64,000 bases of DNA, taken from Rhodamnia argentea. Lineage: Eukaryota > Streptophyta > Magnoliopsida > Myrtales > Myrtaceae. Under the pieces are notes generated by a model. The model saw only the letters and a program-made list of their open reading frames with translations, was not told the origin of the DNA and searched no databases. A program made the translations under genes and the position numbers. Positions 1 to 11,560 of the stretch are shown one piece after another. The stretch is taken from assembly GCF_020921035.1 (NCBI RefSeq), contig NC_063150.1, positions 19,234,501 to 19,298,500 on the forward strand. The letters are read 5' to 3'. The number at the start of each line of letters is the position of its first letter. Within the stretch, counting starts at the first letter, position 1.

Positions 1-85
1 GCTCAAGAAGCCCTTTTTATTATTATTTTATTTTAAAGGTGGGTCCCACCACCTTTTTGACCTAGTAAAATAAACAAGTATTACA
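1..85 (-). repeat. 3' LTR, terminal 85 bases only
   Basis: These 85 bases match 6867-6951 base for base. They end in TATTACA on the plus strand, so in element orientation this LTR begins TGTAATA. The rest of the LTR lies to the left of the window. Confidence 0.93.
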
Positions 86-104
86 TTCTACCCTCCTTAA
101 AAAA
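86..104 (-). other. Polypurine tract of the gypsy element
   Basis: On the minus strand this reads as a purine-rich stretch (AAGGAGGGTAGAA) directly abutting the TGTAATA start of the 3' LTR. That is the expected position and composition of the plus-strand primer for reverse transcription. Confidence 0.8.
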
Positions 105-139
105 ATTTTGTCTTCGAAATTTGAATAATTGAACTTACC

Positions 140-1772
140 TCAACTTTCGAATAAGTGAGGATACTTGTGTCTTGTTTCTTCCTCAAGCTCCCAAGTGGCT
201 TCTCTTTCAGTGTGGTTCTGCCATTGAATCTTAACATAATGGATAGTTCGCCGTCGTAACACTTGATCTTTCCTATCAACAATTCGGATAGGTTGCTCCT
301 CATATCTCAAGTTCTCCTTTAATTTCAAAGGTGTAAAATCCAATACGTGTTCGGAATTTGGCACATATTTTCGCAATAAGGATACATGGAACACATTATG
401 CACTTCGGATAATGCTGGTGGCAAAGCAAGTTTATAAGCTACTTTGCCAATCTTCTCTAATATCAAGAACGGTCCCACATACCTTGGACTCAACTTTCCA
501 CGAGTGCCAAATCTCATAACGCCCTTCATAGGTGACACTTTTAAGAACACATGATCTCCCACATTAAACTCTACGCTGCGTCTTTTGAGATCTGCATAAC
601 TTTTCTATCGACTTTGAGTAGCTTTCAAATGCTCTCGGATCGGTTTGACTTTCTCTCTGACTATTGTATGAATTTAGGGCCGGTCAGTCTTTTCTCACCA
701 ACATCATCCCAACAAATAGGACTTCTACATTTTCGACCACACAAAGCTTCAAAAGGAGCCATTTTTATACTAGAATGATAAATGTTATTATAAGAAAACT
801 CCGCCGGATGTATATGTTCATCCCACGAGCCACCAAAGTCAATAATGCATGATCTCAACATATCCTCTAGAGTCCGGATCGTTCTTTTTGATTGTCCATC
901 TGTTTGAGGATGAAAAGCCGTACTAAAATTAAGCTTGGTACCCAGCGCCCCTTGTAAACTCTTCCAAAAGTTAGACACAAATCGGGGATCCCTATCAGAA
1001 ACAATACTCACCGGAACTCCATGTAGCTTGATTATCTTATTTACATACCGTTTCGCCATATCTTCCATTGAAAGGCCAAATCGATATGACAGGAAGTGTG
1101 TTGACTTAGTCAATCGATCGACAATCACCCATATAGCATTCTTACCACTAGGCGTCCTCGGTAAGCCGACAATAAAGTCCATGGTGATATGTTCCCATTT
1201 CCATTTGGGTATCTCAAGTGGATGTAGTTGTCCACCTGGTTTCTGATGCTCGATCTTTACTTGCCGACAAACTAGGCATTGATCAACAAACTTCACAATA
1301 TCTTTCTTCATGTTGATCCACCATAAATTTTTTCTCAAATCCATGTACATCTTAGTGCTTCTTAGATGAATCGAATATCTAGTGGTGTGAACCTCTTGCA
1401 ATATCTCCTTTTTAATCCTGCATCATCGGAAACACATAGCCGACCACGGAACCTCAATGATCCATCTACATGGACACTAAAATCTGGTTGCCCCCCAGCT
1501 TCTATACCTTCTTTGATCTTCCCCAACCGAGGATCCTCATTTTGTTTAGCCTTGATCCTATCAATCAACATCGGCTGCACTTGAAGATTAGCTAACCGAG
1601 CACCAAGCTGATGCACTAATACCTCAAATTCTAGTTTCTTCATATTTTTGAGAATAGGCTGTTGAGAAGTGAGCAATACCGCCAAGTTCCCCAAAGATTT
1701 ACGACTCAAGGCATCCGCCACTACATTTGCCTTTCCTAGATGATAATTAATAGACAAATCATAATCTTTCAA
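140..1772 (-). pseudogene. Gypsy integrase plus chromodomain, inactivated
   Basis: Three reading-frame blocks carry the integrase. The zinc-binding region (around 1240-1400) shows the His residues and the CLVC pair. The catalytic core (661-1240) shows the first Asp in TMDFIVGLP and the second in IVSDRDPRF. The third DDE residue, normally Glu in the GQSERTI context, is Lys here (codon at 886-888), a G-to-A type change that removes catalysis. The last block (140-562) begins with the GDHVFLKVSP segment and ends in a chromodomain with IVDRKDQV and EREATWELEEE. Chromodomains of this family are thought to steer insertion to particular chromatin. Frame breaks lie near 560-660 and 1360-1400. Confidence 0.9.
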
Positions 1773-1790
1773 AAGTTCTAGCCATCTCCT

Positions 1791-3224
1791 CTATCTCATG
1801 TTCAATTCTTTCCGAGTAAAGATGTACTTCAAACTTTTGTGATTAGTGAAAACTTCACATTTTTCACCATACAAGTAGTGTCGCCATATTTTCAAAGCAA
1901 AGACAACCGCTGCTAACTCCAGGTCATGAGTAGGATAATTTTTCTCATGAGTTTTCAATTGTCTCGAGGCATAGGCCACAACTTTACCATCCTGCATAAG
2001 AACACAACCTAAACCTTCTTTAGACGCATCACAATAGATAGTGAAACCACCAATTCCTTGAAGGCAAGGTCAAAATAGGTGCTGATACCAATAGCCTTTT
2101 CAATTCTTGAAAATTGTGCTCACACCGATCCGACCACATGAACTTGACGCCCTTTTGAGTTAGGCGAGTAAGTGGACTAGCAAGTTTGGAGAACCCCTCC
2201 ACAAATCGCCTATAATAACCTGCTAACCCAAGAAAACTTCTTACTTCCGTAACATTTGTAGGACGATTCCACTAAACAACCGCTTCAACTTTCTTTGGAT
2301 CAACAGAAATACCATCCTTTGAGATGACATGGCCCAAGAACTCAATATGATCAAGCCAAAAGTCACACTTACTAAACTTAGCATATAACTTTTTCTCACG
2401 CAAAGTTTGCAAAATAAGCCTTAGATGTTGTTCATGTTCTTCCAAACTCCTCGAATACACCAGAATATCATCAATAAACACCACAATAAATCTATCAAGA
2501 TACTACTTGAATACCCGGTTCATCAAGTCCATAAAAGTAGCAGGTGCATTCGTTAGTCCAAAAGGCATGACAAGAAATTCATAATGCCCATACCTTGTTC
2601 TAAAAGCGGTCTTTGGCACATCATTCGCTTTTATCTTCAACCGATGATAACCGGAGCGGAGGTCGATCTTTGAAAATACTTAAGCACCTTGGAGTTGATC
2701 AAATAAGTCATCGATCCGAGGCAAAGGATATTTGTTCTTGATCGTCACCTTGTTAAGTCTCTATAATCTATGCAAAGTCGCATGCTACCATCTTTCTTCT
2801 TCACAAAAAGAACGGGAGCTCCCCAAGGTGAGACACTGGGTCTAATGAAACCCTTATCTAAAAGTTCCTATAGTTGTGTCTTCAACTCTTTTAATTCGGC
2901 GGGTGCCATCCGATAAGGTGCTTTAGAGATAGGTGATGTCCCAAGAAACAGTTCAATGGAAAATTCAATCTCTCTATCGGGAGGTAAACTAGTTAAATCA
3001 TCAAGAAACACATCCGGAAATTCTCTAACAACTGGAACATTTTCTAGCTTCACAACTTCTTTCTTGGTGTCTTTTACGTAAGCCGGATAACCATAGCAAC
3101 CCTTTCTTAGAAGCTTCTTTGCTTGCATAGCTGAAATTAGTCTTGGAAAAGTGCTTCTACAACTTCCCAAAAAGAAAATTTGGGTTGATTCGGAAGTCGA
3201 AAGACAACTTTCTTCGAATAACAA
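1791..3224 (-). pseudogene. Gypsy reverse transcriptase and RNase H, inactivated
   Basis: The reverse transcriptase begins with APYRMAPAELKELK and continues through [14 protein letters not shown] and the catalytic [10 protein letters not shown] (about 2455-2490), the plant gypsy form of the YxDD motif. RNase H follows, with [12 protein letters not shown] and the [16 protein letters not shown] block at 1791-1997. A one-base loss in the segment that should read [10 protein letters not shown] (about 2745-2760) shifts the frame. Stop codons interrupt the rest (for example near 2680 and 2867). The family synthesises element cDNA in virus-like particles, and this copy cannot. Confidence 0.9.
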
Positions 3225-3484
3225 TCAATAGTAGCATGATATGTCGATAGCCAATCCATCCCAAGAATAACATCGAAATCCCGTATATCTAACAACATCA
3301 AATCTCCAGGCATTTCTACATTATCAATTCGGAGCTTACACTTCTTGAGCACACAATTAGCAATCAAGAAGTCACCGGTAGGAGTATCAACATGTAATTC
3401 ATAATCAAGAGGGTCGGGCAGCACATCAAGTTTCTTTGCAAATTCCGTAGAAATAAAGGAATGCGTAGCACTAGAGTCGAACAA
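3137..3484 (-). pseudogene. Gypsy aspartic protease domain with altered active site
   Basis: The frame shows the FDSSATHSFIS segment followed by a hydrophobic retropepsin-like stretch (VILGMDWLSTYHA). The family active site is D-S/T-G. Here it reads D-S-S because the Gly codon has become Ser at 3470-3472, again a G-to-A change. The linker into the reverse transcriptase overlaps this block in another frame. Confidence 0.85.
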
Positions 3485-3639
3485 TGCATAAGCACACTAT
3501 GAGGCAAGTGAGATAATACTTACAACGATGGTGTTAGAAGCTGCCGCATCATCTTTTGTCATAGCAAAAACTTTCCCGGTCATTCTTTGCCTTTCTTGAT
3601 TTTCTTGAGGCCTACCAGTTGAAAAGCTCGTCTTCCTCA

Positions 3640-4742
3640 TAAAACAAGTACATGCTACATGCCCAGGCTACCCACAAACAAAACATACCCTACTATCTAT
3701 AGGTGCACTCCTCTAAGTGGGACAATCACGTGCCATATGTCATGTGTTCCCACAAAAAAAAACATGCTCTTGTCTTGCGGTGACAAAGACCTCCATGATG
3801 TTTCCCACATGTAGTGCAAGGACCTTGAATAGCTTGACTCTTTACCCTTTCCAAGCTTGTTGATGCCTCTCTGCTTGATGCCGCCACCTATATGACTTTC
3901 CTGAAAATGAGTGAACTTTGGCCTTTTATATGAAGGGGCACCCCGAGTGCCGCCGATAGAAATCTCACGTTCAATCTTGATTGCACGTTCCAACACGTCT
4001 TTATAAGTCGGCAAAGTGAAAGAGACACGAGCGTAAAACGAATCTCAAGTCTGAGTCCTCTCACAAAATGTTCAGCCTTTTCACCTTCATTAGCCACCGG
4101 ACGCCCTACAAATCTACTCATCTGATTGAAACGGCCTGCATACTCCATAACAGTAGAGTCACCTTGTGATATATGTAGAAAATCATTCTTCATCTGCGCT
4201 TGAAACGACCGAGGGAAGAATTGGGCGTTAAAAGTCTCTTTAAAGTCCTTCCAAGGGATAACAATATCTTCATCTCCAAAGGCGGATCTCATTCCTTCCC
4301 ACTAGTACTCGGCTTCACCTTCTAAATATTGTGTAGCAAAGTCGACCTTTTTCTCCTTGGGGACCTCTTCAACTCCGAAGATCCCCTCAATCTTCCTAAT
4401 CCAACGTTCAGCCACAAGAGGATCAGTTTTCCCATCATAAGTTGGTGGTTTCGCCTTTCTAAATTGGGCAAAAGTGTAGCAACCTCCATCACCCTTAGGC
4501 TCCAATAACTTTGACTACATTATTTTGGGCCCCTTGTTGCTGGCTTTCTTCTCTTGTTTCTGTGAGGATTCAGCTCTTGTATCCTCTTCTCGCCTTATTG
4601 AAGGCCTACCTCTAGAACCTTGGGGTACATCCCCGGAATCGAAGGTCAATAGCTTTCTTGCTTCTACCTCTCTTACGATAGTTAGCAAGAAGCGGTGGAT
4701 CCGATCGAACTCATAGTTACCTGGATCCAAGAATGAAACCAA
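3640..4742 (-). pseudogene. Gypsy gag with three damaged CCHC zinc knuckles
   Basis: The capsid part reads ERWIRKIEGIFGVEEVP and then the FVRGLRLEIR segment. It is split by a stop in EAEY*WEG (near 4302, a Trp codon turned into TAG) and another near 4512. Downstream, the nucleocapsid region holds three Cys-His arrays on the minus strand: CTTCGKHHGGLC, CGNT*HMARDCP and CFVCG*PGHVAC, the last two with an internal stop. A homopolymer frameshift in a poly-T run near 3755 separates the first two. The protein would form the particle and bind element RNA. Confidence 0.87.
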
Positions 4743-4834
4743 GATTATGCCTTAGTATCTCATAGCCTAATGCATTAAATGCTATTACACTATCTCACAA
4801 CGTCCCATATCTACCCATAGAGATCATAACTTAT

Positions 4835-4846
4835 GCTCCAATACCA
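4835..4846 (-). other. Primer binding site, initiator tRNA-Met type
   Basis: On the minus strand this reads TGGTATTGGAGC. It matches the canonical plant PBS TGGTATCAGAGC at 10 of 12 positions and lies five bases inside the 5' LTR, as expected for priming by tRNA-iMet. Confidence 0.8.
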
Positions 4847-5384
4847 ACAAATGTCACACCCCAGATCCTACAAGAACAAGGCAATGACACGGCCATCCTT
4901 TCTCTCAAAGGATGCAGCCTCAAAATATAACACTGCTCAACCTAATATCAATATATATACATTCACATATATACGATAAAAAGGTCTTGCGGTTATAGTA
5001 AATGAGCTTCCTAAAATCTTCAAACAGACCTATACATACATCCATCAAAAGAGCTATCTCTAAAGCTCAACACACCTACGTACACTTTGTAGCAAAAATT
5101 TCCCTACCCAAAAATCCTTCAGCTAACGTTATTCTCGCGTCCTACTAGCGACTCGCTGAACCTCGAAAACAAAGAAGATGGAAGGAGTGAGCTAACACGG
5201 CTCGATGAGTAATACATTTCTTCTAAGCGGATCGAACAATCACTATGCATACTTAATATTCAAAATATAAGATATTTACATCAAGTTCGAAACATATCAA
5301 ACCTTTATGATGAAAACAAGTTATATATTATCTTAACATAATATATTCATAGCAAAAGTATCCATATCAGATAATAACATCAAA

Positions 5385-5515
5385 GCATACATCAATGGTC
5401 TAATTTCACCGATCAATCTCGTCAAAACACATATCGATGGTCTATCCATTGACTAATCTCATCAAATCATATGCCAATGGTCTATCCATTGGCCAATCTC
5501 ATACTCAAGATTCTA
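5385..5515. repeat. Short tandem repeats inside the 5' LTR
   Basis: About three imperfect copies of a 50-base unit share the words ATGGTCTA, CCATTG and AATCTC. Such enhancer-like repeats are common in long gypsy LTRs. Confidence 0.6.
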
Positions 5516-6129
5516 ACCATGATCACGTATAATGCCCGTGACAAAAGACGACCAAGATCCCCCCCTTGGCAAGGTCTCCACCTACAATGCCGGTGGCTCG
5601 GCCCACAAGGATATCCTAACTAGTATGCGCATACCCACAAACCCTTCAACCGGGTTCACGGTTATCTTGAGCACCACAAAATCAAACAACAACATCCTCC
5701 TCATCACCAGAATGTAGCAGAATCAACTCAAAACCAGCAACACAAATCGTTTGCAAACCGTATCAAATAGAACAAAACAATAGTAAATGTTCGATCCTGT
5801 TTTATGCAACAAATAATGCTATTTTCTCCAATCATAACATACTTAGTATTATCATTTTTGAAATATGAGTTTACAAATACAAAGAAGAAATTGTATCACT
5901 CACCTGACAATGCCAGGAGCAAAATATAAAGCTTACTTGGATCGACAAGTTCGAAACCCTATCAAATATATGAAAAATGGTATATAAAAACTAAGTAATA
6001 TGCTACCCAAAAGCATAACTTGAATGAAAGAGGCTTATTTGTCGCTAAGGCGACACCCACGCACCAACAAAACGATCTCCTATAGCGGACATGCATGTTG
6101 TCCGACATGCGCAGCTTGCGCTACAAGCT

Positions 6130-6480
6130 TAAATGGACCGTAACTCTCTCACCCGAGCTCCGATTTAGACAAACTTGCAGTCTAAAGAAAGATCTTTTAA
6201 TGTACTACAAAAGCCCCAACATGGTTTGACTAGAATCTATTCGAAAATTAGCAAAAATGGCCGCAACAGTTCTGGTTGCGTACTGTTCACTGCACGTATT
6301 GAAATCTCTCGGGTCATATCTTCCTCCACCGAGCTCCGATTTAAGTGATCTTATAGTCCACATGAAGCTTATTCGATGTACTACAAGATCCTTAACATGG
6401 ACAACCCAACCGATAATCAGAAACTAAAGAAATCAGCCTTCAAAGTCTGCTGTTCGCAGTGTACTGTAGCGCACCAGATT
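6130..6480. repeat. Two-copy imperfect direct repeat inside the 5' LTR
   Basis: The word GAGCTCCGATTTA recurs at about 6154 and 6331. In both copies it is followed by a diverged segment containing ATGTACTACAA and AACATGG, giving a period of about 177 bases. Confidence 0.65.
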
Positions 6481-6951
6481 TGAAAAAAACTTGTTCCGGG
6501 CAAACCGTAAGTCCAAATCGAGTTCTGTAAAGTCCCACAGTTCCACAACACCCTAAACTATCATTCCCCCAAAGAATCTTGACTTAACGACTCCAAAATC
6601 TGACTTCGCAGTTCAATTTTTCTATAAATCCGAATTTGAGCCCTAGCTACGAAAACCGTTCCGATTAGGTAAACGAGGATTGCGAGCACTTACCTAACGT
6701 GGCAGCACGTAGTAGAACAAGCTCGACGTGGCGTACGTGGCGAGTGGCGCACACGCGCGATCCTTTCTCCTATTTTTCCCTCTCTCCCTTCTCCTTCTTT
6801 CTTTCTTCTTTTTCTTCTTCTTCATTCTTTTCTGCTCCTTTATGTGCGTGAGCTGTGGAAAGGAAGGCTCAAGAAGCCCTTTTTATTATTATTTTATTTT
6901 AAAGGTGGGTCCCACCACCTTTTTGACCTAGTAAAATAAACAAGTATTACA

Positions 6952-9240
6952 GGAAGTGAGGCAAATCTATCGAAACGGTCGTGAGACTGTCGTTGGTTTC
7001 GTAGGAATTATCATCTTTTAAGAACACAACGCGGTGCTCTTGATTAACACGACTTGATATCATCATTTCTTGGAAATTTTCAATGCGGGATCGAAGCGAA
7101 ATCAACACACCTGCTATTCTCCTTTACGACATTGAGAGGCGACCCCTTCCAAGATTGGTGTAGAAGACTCACAAGAACGCGGCACGAGCGATGCTGATCA
7201 TCCCAACCCATCGATAGACGTATCAAATAGTTGGGTTGGGTCATAAATGGTTCGACCCAAATTGATCCATATAACCCTCTTATAACTCATTTATTGCAAT
7301 GCAAATTTCTCGACCCATACTCGACCCAACGCATATTGCTAAAATATTTCAATATTTAAATATTTAATCCAATCTAGGAAAACTTGTTACATTATTTAAA
7401 AAAAGTATATTTCCAAACCATTGTGACCAATTTTTATAATTTAAAAAAAAATCTTTTCTCTTTTCCTTTTCTTTTATTCGAAGTCCGGCGAGGGTCGTTG
7501 GCCATTCCTTGTAGGTAACAGGCGTTGGCCGATTGACCTTTGTCGACAACAAGCGACAGCCGCAAAGCCCACACCAGATTTCGTGAAAAAAAAATTAAAA
7601 ATAAAATTTAAATTAAAGAACATCATAAAAAAAAAATCAACAAATGACCTGTTTATTATGATTTGCTTAAAATAGTTAAGCTAACTTGTTTATGATCAAT
7701 TGAAGACCCATTAAGCTGTTAAGCAATACAATTAAATATGAGTACACGTAAGAGTTCTAGTTTTCTAAACCCATTTTGCCACTCTACCCATCGACCAGCC
7801 AACTCAGCGCCTTTACATTCGCCTCAACACTATGCAGCTTTTGCCCCCAAAAAAAAAAAACATAAACCCTTCGCAATCCCCTCGAAGCCTTCACCGCGTT
7901 ATTCTCTTGCAATTCTATGCATTCACATTGCCCCGAAAATGAAATCACCCCACGGAGATGTGGCAATACAGGTCCGAAATCCATTTATTAACTTAGGTTT
8001 AGCTGGCCCAGATTAAACATGGATCACCTAAAATTTTAAAAATAGGTTGAAATGATAAAGCCTACGTTTATATGGGTCTAATTTGGGTTTGATGTGAACC
8101 CATATTCAACCCATTTAATTTGAACCCAAAATGTATTTAACCTATGAAGGCCTCGACGAGCCTCCAGCTCGTCGAGATCTGGCCCGTTGTTGCCGGTTGC
8201 CGATCGCCGACCATCATTGGTCTCCACCGGTCATAGGTCGTCACCGGTCACCAGCAATCCTTGTCAAACGCAGAAGAAAAAAAAAAAAAAAAAAATGTGA
8301 ATATGGTTTAAAAAAAGTAGGATCTTTTTAAAAAATTATAAAAAAATTTCCACAATAGTTTAGTAATATTTTTTTTCAATAGATATATAAGAAACAAGTT
8401 TTTATAAATTGAGTAAATTATTGAAGTGTTTTAGAAATTGGTCATTAGAATTGTATTGTATAAAATAGGTTGAATCATTTTCAACCAAACCCGACTCGCT
8501 CGTTTGACAGATCTATCATGAATAGAGATTACTAACAAAGCATATTTTTACATTCCTATTGTTTTTCGTTGAACTATAGTATTGCTATAGGTCGCTCTAT
8601 TTACACTCTGGTTCTTGCTTCCACCCTCCCTATTACACTGTCTTTCCCGCATTACCTCTGATGTCCCTCTTTTTGTTTGATTGTTTCATTTTCTTTTCTT
8701 GTGGGTCGCACATTGTTCTTCCTCTTCTCCGTTCTCTCTCTTTTCAGTTCATGGTGATGCTGAGCTAACTTAAAGAAAGGGAGAAAAGAGAAACGATTCA
8801 TTTAGATAAAGAAAATGGTGTAAAGAGATATTTTGAATTAAAAATAAAAAATAAAAAAAGCAAGAATACCCCCTTTTCCGAAAAAAGAAAAATCTTTTCT
8901 CGTCCAAACTTGTCGCCGTTCCAAAATCATAGATATAATGATATTAATCGAGAATAAAAATGCTTATTGTTAATTTTTTTTTTAATTATTGAAACGACGA
9001 TAAGAGAAAAAGGTCTTTCCGTTGCTATGATATCAAATTTAATTCTACAGATTGAACAAGTCATTTTTTTTATTATTATTGTTCTCTCTTTTTTTCACTT
9101 ATATATTTGCTCTTTTTTTTTCCCGAGGAGAGAAGTTTTTTTTTTTTTTTTTAAGAAAGAAGGAATCCTGAGCATAGTATAAAAGATGATCCAATGTCCT
9201 ATACTTGATCAAGGTGGTATTTTTCCAACTTTGATGCTTA
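6952..9240. other. Intergenic, AT-rich, with relics of inverted-repeat elements
   Basis: No gene is supported here. The stretches at about 7190-7340 and 8010-8520 are rich in GGGTTGGGTC/GACCCAACCC-type words in opposite orientations. That is typical of old terminal-inverted-repeat elements. A GC-rich segment at 8140-8270 ends in a poly-A run. Poly-T and poly-A tracts are abundant around 9060-9150. The open frame at 7738-8016 has no recognisable domain. Confidence 0.5.
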
Positions 9241-9249
9241 GATATGCGC

Positions 9250-9975
9250 CTTGCGGGATTTCACACCGAATAAATTTGTGCGGGTCTCGCAACCGGCTCT
9301 CCAGAGAGATCCTCATGGGCTTCGCCAGAAGGATCCCGGCAAAGTAACCCTCGACTTCTCCTGCTACAAGCTCGCCGGCGAGATTCCAGAGTATGTCGTG
9401 CTGATGAGCCAGGACGAGAGGTCATTCGGCAGGAAGTTGAACCTCTGCGGGATTCCGACAAGGAACCTGTACCCGATGTCTTCTTCCTCGTCACTCTTGC
9501 CACCGAACATGTCAGCTCCAACCTCACCTTTGCATTTGCGGCATCGCCAAAAATGATTGGCTCGACCCCCGTGACAACGAGCAAGTTCAAGAGCCAAACA
9601 GGGCTTCGGCCATGGACCATAATTAAAAGAGGGACAGCGAGGAAGGAAATAATAGATAAGATCGAAAACAAAGAGCTCGCCAGTGAGATTCCAGAGTATG
9701 TCGTGCTGATGAACCTGGACGGGAGGTCGTTCAGCAGGAACTCGGACCTCTGCGGGATATCGACAAGGAACCCGTGCCCGATGCCTTCTTCCTCGTCATT
9801 CTCGCCGCCAAACGTGTCAGCTCCAACCTTGCTTTTCGCATTTGCGGCATCCCCGAAGACGGTTGACTCGACCCCCATGACGGCGGGCAAGTTCAAGAGC
9901 CGCACAAGGCTTCGGCCTTGGACCATAATGAAAAGAGGGACAGCGAGGAAAGAAAATTAAGAATGAAAACAAAGG
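9250..9975 (+). pseudogene. LRR receptor kinase fragment, duplicated in tandem
   Basis: The plus strand encodes the end of an LRR ectodomain and its juxtamembrane linker. It runs from GEIPEYVVLM, through the cap motif after the last repeat (LCGIPTRN in copy 1, LCGISTRN in copy 2), to a Ser/Pro-rich linker (PSSSSFSPPNVSAPT) and the start of a would-be membrane segment. LCGxPxxxPC followed by a Ser/Pro linker is characteristic of LRR-RLKs. No leucine-rich-repeat array or kinase domain is present. Upstream remnants (9275-9370) resemble the last LRR. The pieces cannot make a receptor. Confidence 0.72.
9371..9975 (+). repeat. Two-unit tandem duplication, period 305 bases
   Basis: Copy 1 (9371-9675) and copy 2 (9676-9975) align along their whole length with scattered substitutions and a few small indels. 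Both begin CTCGCC, share CCAGAGTATGTCGTGCTGAT and end in GGGACAGCGAGGAA. Copy 2 keeps the more family-like residues (NSDLCG, NPCPMP). Confidence 0.85.
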
Positions 9976-11100
9976 CATTCACTGCATAGTTTTCCCCTCA
10001 AAGACGAAGCTACGGTCCTCGACCTGGATAAAAATGTTAATAAAACAACCGAACCCACATTGTCCGCTAACAAGCAAATCAAACGACACTTTTTCTCAGA
10101 GGCATTTGGTCAAATAGCTGGACGACAGACATTTTCCGACAACGTACTTGGAAATCAATGAGGAGAGGCACTTGGGTCTCCTCCACTTTGGCAGCGAGAG
10201 AGAGAGACAAGCAACGGCCGAGAGCTGGGTCATCCACGGCTTCTCTACGGAAGCTGAGAAGAAAGAATGAACAGCGTGGGACCCGCAAGGAAAGAAAAAT
10301 GAGGCAATCAAACCAAAAGAAGATCAGTAAGGGTATTATAGTAAAGACACCGTAAAAAGGGAGTGCCAAAGCAAAATTTGGAGTGGAAATAGCGCCGCCC
10401 TATTACTATTTCAAGGCATATTTCTACGGCCGTAATAAGTTCAAATAATAGTGTGCATCACACGTAGAGATACACCTGATTAAAATGTCATTGTGACTTG
10501 TAAGTAATATCTCATGCTCCTTTTAATTTTGATATCAATTTGTTTGTCACACGGACGTTAAAGTGTGGGACAGGTAATGTTTCACCATTTGCATCCGGAA
10601 TGTCCACATAACATACAGAATATAGTAACATAAGTAAAAGATATTAACAAATAACCACGATACCACCAAATTAAAATTTACAGAGTTAGGATAGATAATT
10701 AGCTTCAAACATCAACAAATGCGAAGTATATTAATAACAAAACATGGGCGACGAAATTTTCACAAGAAAAGTAAGGATTATTCATTATAAAAATAACCAA
10801 AGATATTCTACTTATGCATTACTGGTGAAAGAAGTATTGCAAATTTATTTAAAAATACAAGTTGAAGATTGCGTATTTTTCTCTAGTTATCCAATTCTCT
10901 TTATTATACATTGTCAACGATGTTAAAATACCTAATGACTTTTGCCAAAACAAAAAGATAGATATCAAATCATGGAAACTATAAAATTAGCGAGAATTTC
11001 CACTAAAAATTGAAATAAAAATATGAAATATGATCCGGAGACCACTTCTTCGTTTCTAAAATAGAGAAGAAAAGATGGAAAAGAGAGAAGAAATTTACTC
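9976..11100. other. Intergenic, no gene seen
   Basis: Mostly AT-rich single-copy-looking DNA with a short GAGA run near 10197-10206. The open frames here (for example 10079-10369) show no domain, and their hydrophobic look comes from composition. Confidence 0.5.
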
Positions 11101-11104
11101 TAGA

Positions 11105-11560
11105 ACCGGCCCCGGCGCCGGCATAAGCGTCGGCCACTTCGTCCAAGTGTCAAGGTCTCGAGTTATATCGTGATGGACCCAAGCGTAGGCACCTAGAACC
11201 CTATCCCGTGCTTGATAAACCCCAGTCCGCACACTGGGGACTAGGACACTGGAGTTGGGGTCCAGGGATTGGGCTCGGTGAATCCATGCACAAGGCCCGG
11301 GGACTTGGGCTTGGTCTCAATGTTATCGGCCCCGGCCTTGATGGACCTGGGTGCGATGACCGGTGTCCCGGGCATAGTCTAGATGGCCGAGGCGCCGAGC
11401 ATGGGTACGAGCACCGGAGTTCCAAGCTCGGGCACTAGGGTCTTACCCCTACCTCGATGGAATCGGGCTTGTCCTTTGTGGACTTCGGTAGACTTGGCCC
11501 CGACCTCTAGTCCCGGCTTCTATTGCCAAGGGCCCAAGAGCGGACATTAGGGTTATTGCG
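11105..11560. repeat. GC-rich degenerate minisatellite-like block
   Basis: This 450-base island is sharply more GC-rich than its surroundings. It is built of diverged words such as GGCCCGGGGACT, CTCGGGCAC, CCCGGGCA and GGCCCCGGCC. Translation gives only Gly/Pro-rich low complexity, so the frames at 11201-11438 are not credible genes. I could not define a clean repeat unit by eye. Confidence 0.5.

Larger units (their letters stand above)
1..6951 (-). mobile_element. Ty3/gypsy chromovirus LTR retrotransposon, degenerate, left end outside window
   Basis: The element reads right to left in the order 5' LTR, primer binding site, gag, protease, reverse transcriptase, RNase H, integrase, chromodomain, polypurine tract, 3' LTR. 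The integrase-before-LTR order with a C-terminal chromodomain places it among Ty3/gypsy chromoviruses. The long LTR, its outer sequence and the CCHC-rich gag suggest the Tekay/Del clade, which is an inference. The terminal 85 bases of the two LTRs (1-85 and 6867-6951) are identical, which fits a fairly recent insertion. The coding region nevertheless carries many stops, frameshifts and lost catalytic residues, so it cannot move on its own. The other target-site end lies outside the window. Confidence 0.93.
4852..6951 (-). repeat. 5' LTR of the gypsy element, about 2.1 kb
   Basis: The plus strand begins TGTCACACC at 4852, next to the PBS, and ends TATTACA at 6951, so both ends carry the standard TG..CA. 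The LTR includes small internal repeats (listed separately) and a pyrimidine-rich stretch near 6770-6845. It carries the element's own promoter on the minus strand, but I could not place the TATA box with confidence. Confidence 0.88.

Noticed and set aside
6728-6931. Plus-strand frame with a Phe-rich stretch
   Set aside because: It is the pyrimidine-rich end of the gypsy 5' LTR, read antisense to the element.
9261-9926. 221-codon minus-strand frame
   Set aside because: It is the antisense shadow of the duplicated LRR-kinase fragment, whose plus-strand reading has clear family motifs.
11201-11438. Gly/Pro-rich frames on both strands
   Set aside because: Low-complexity translation of the GC-rich repeat block.
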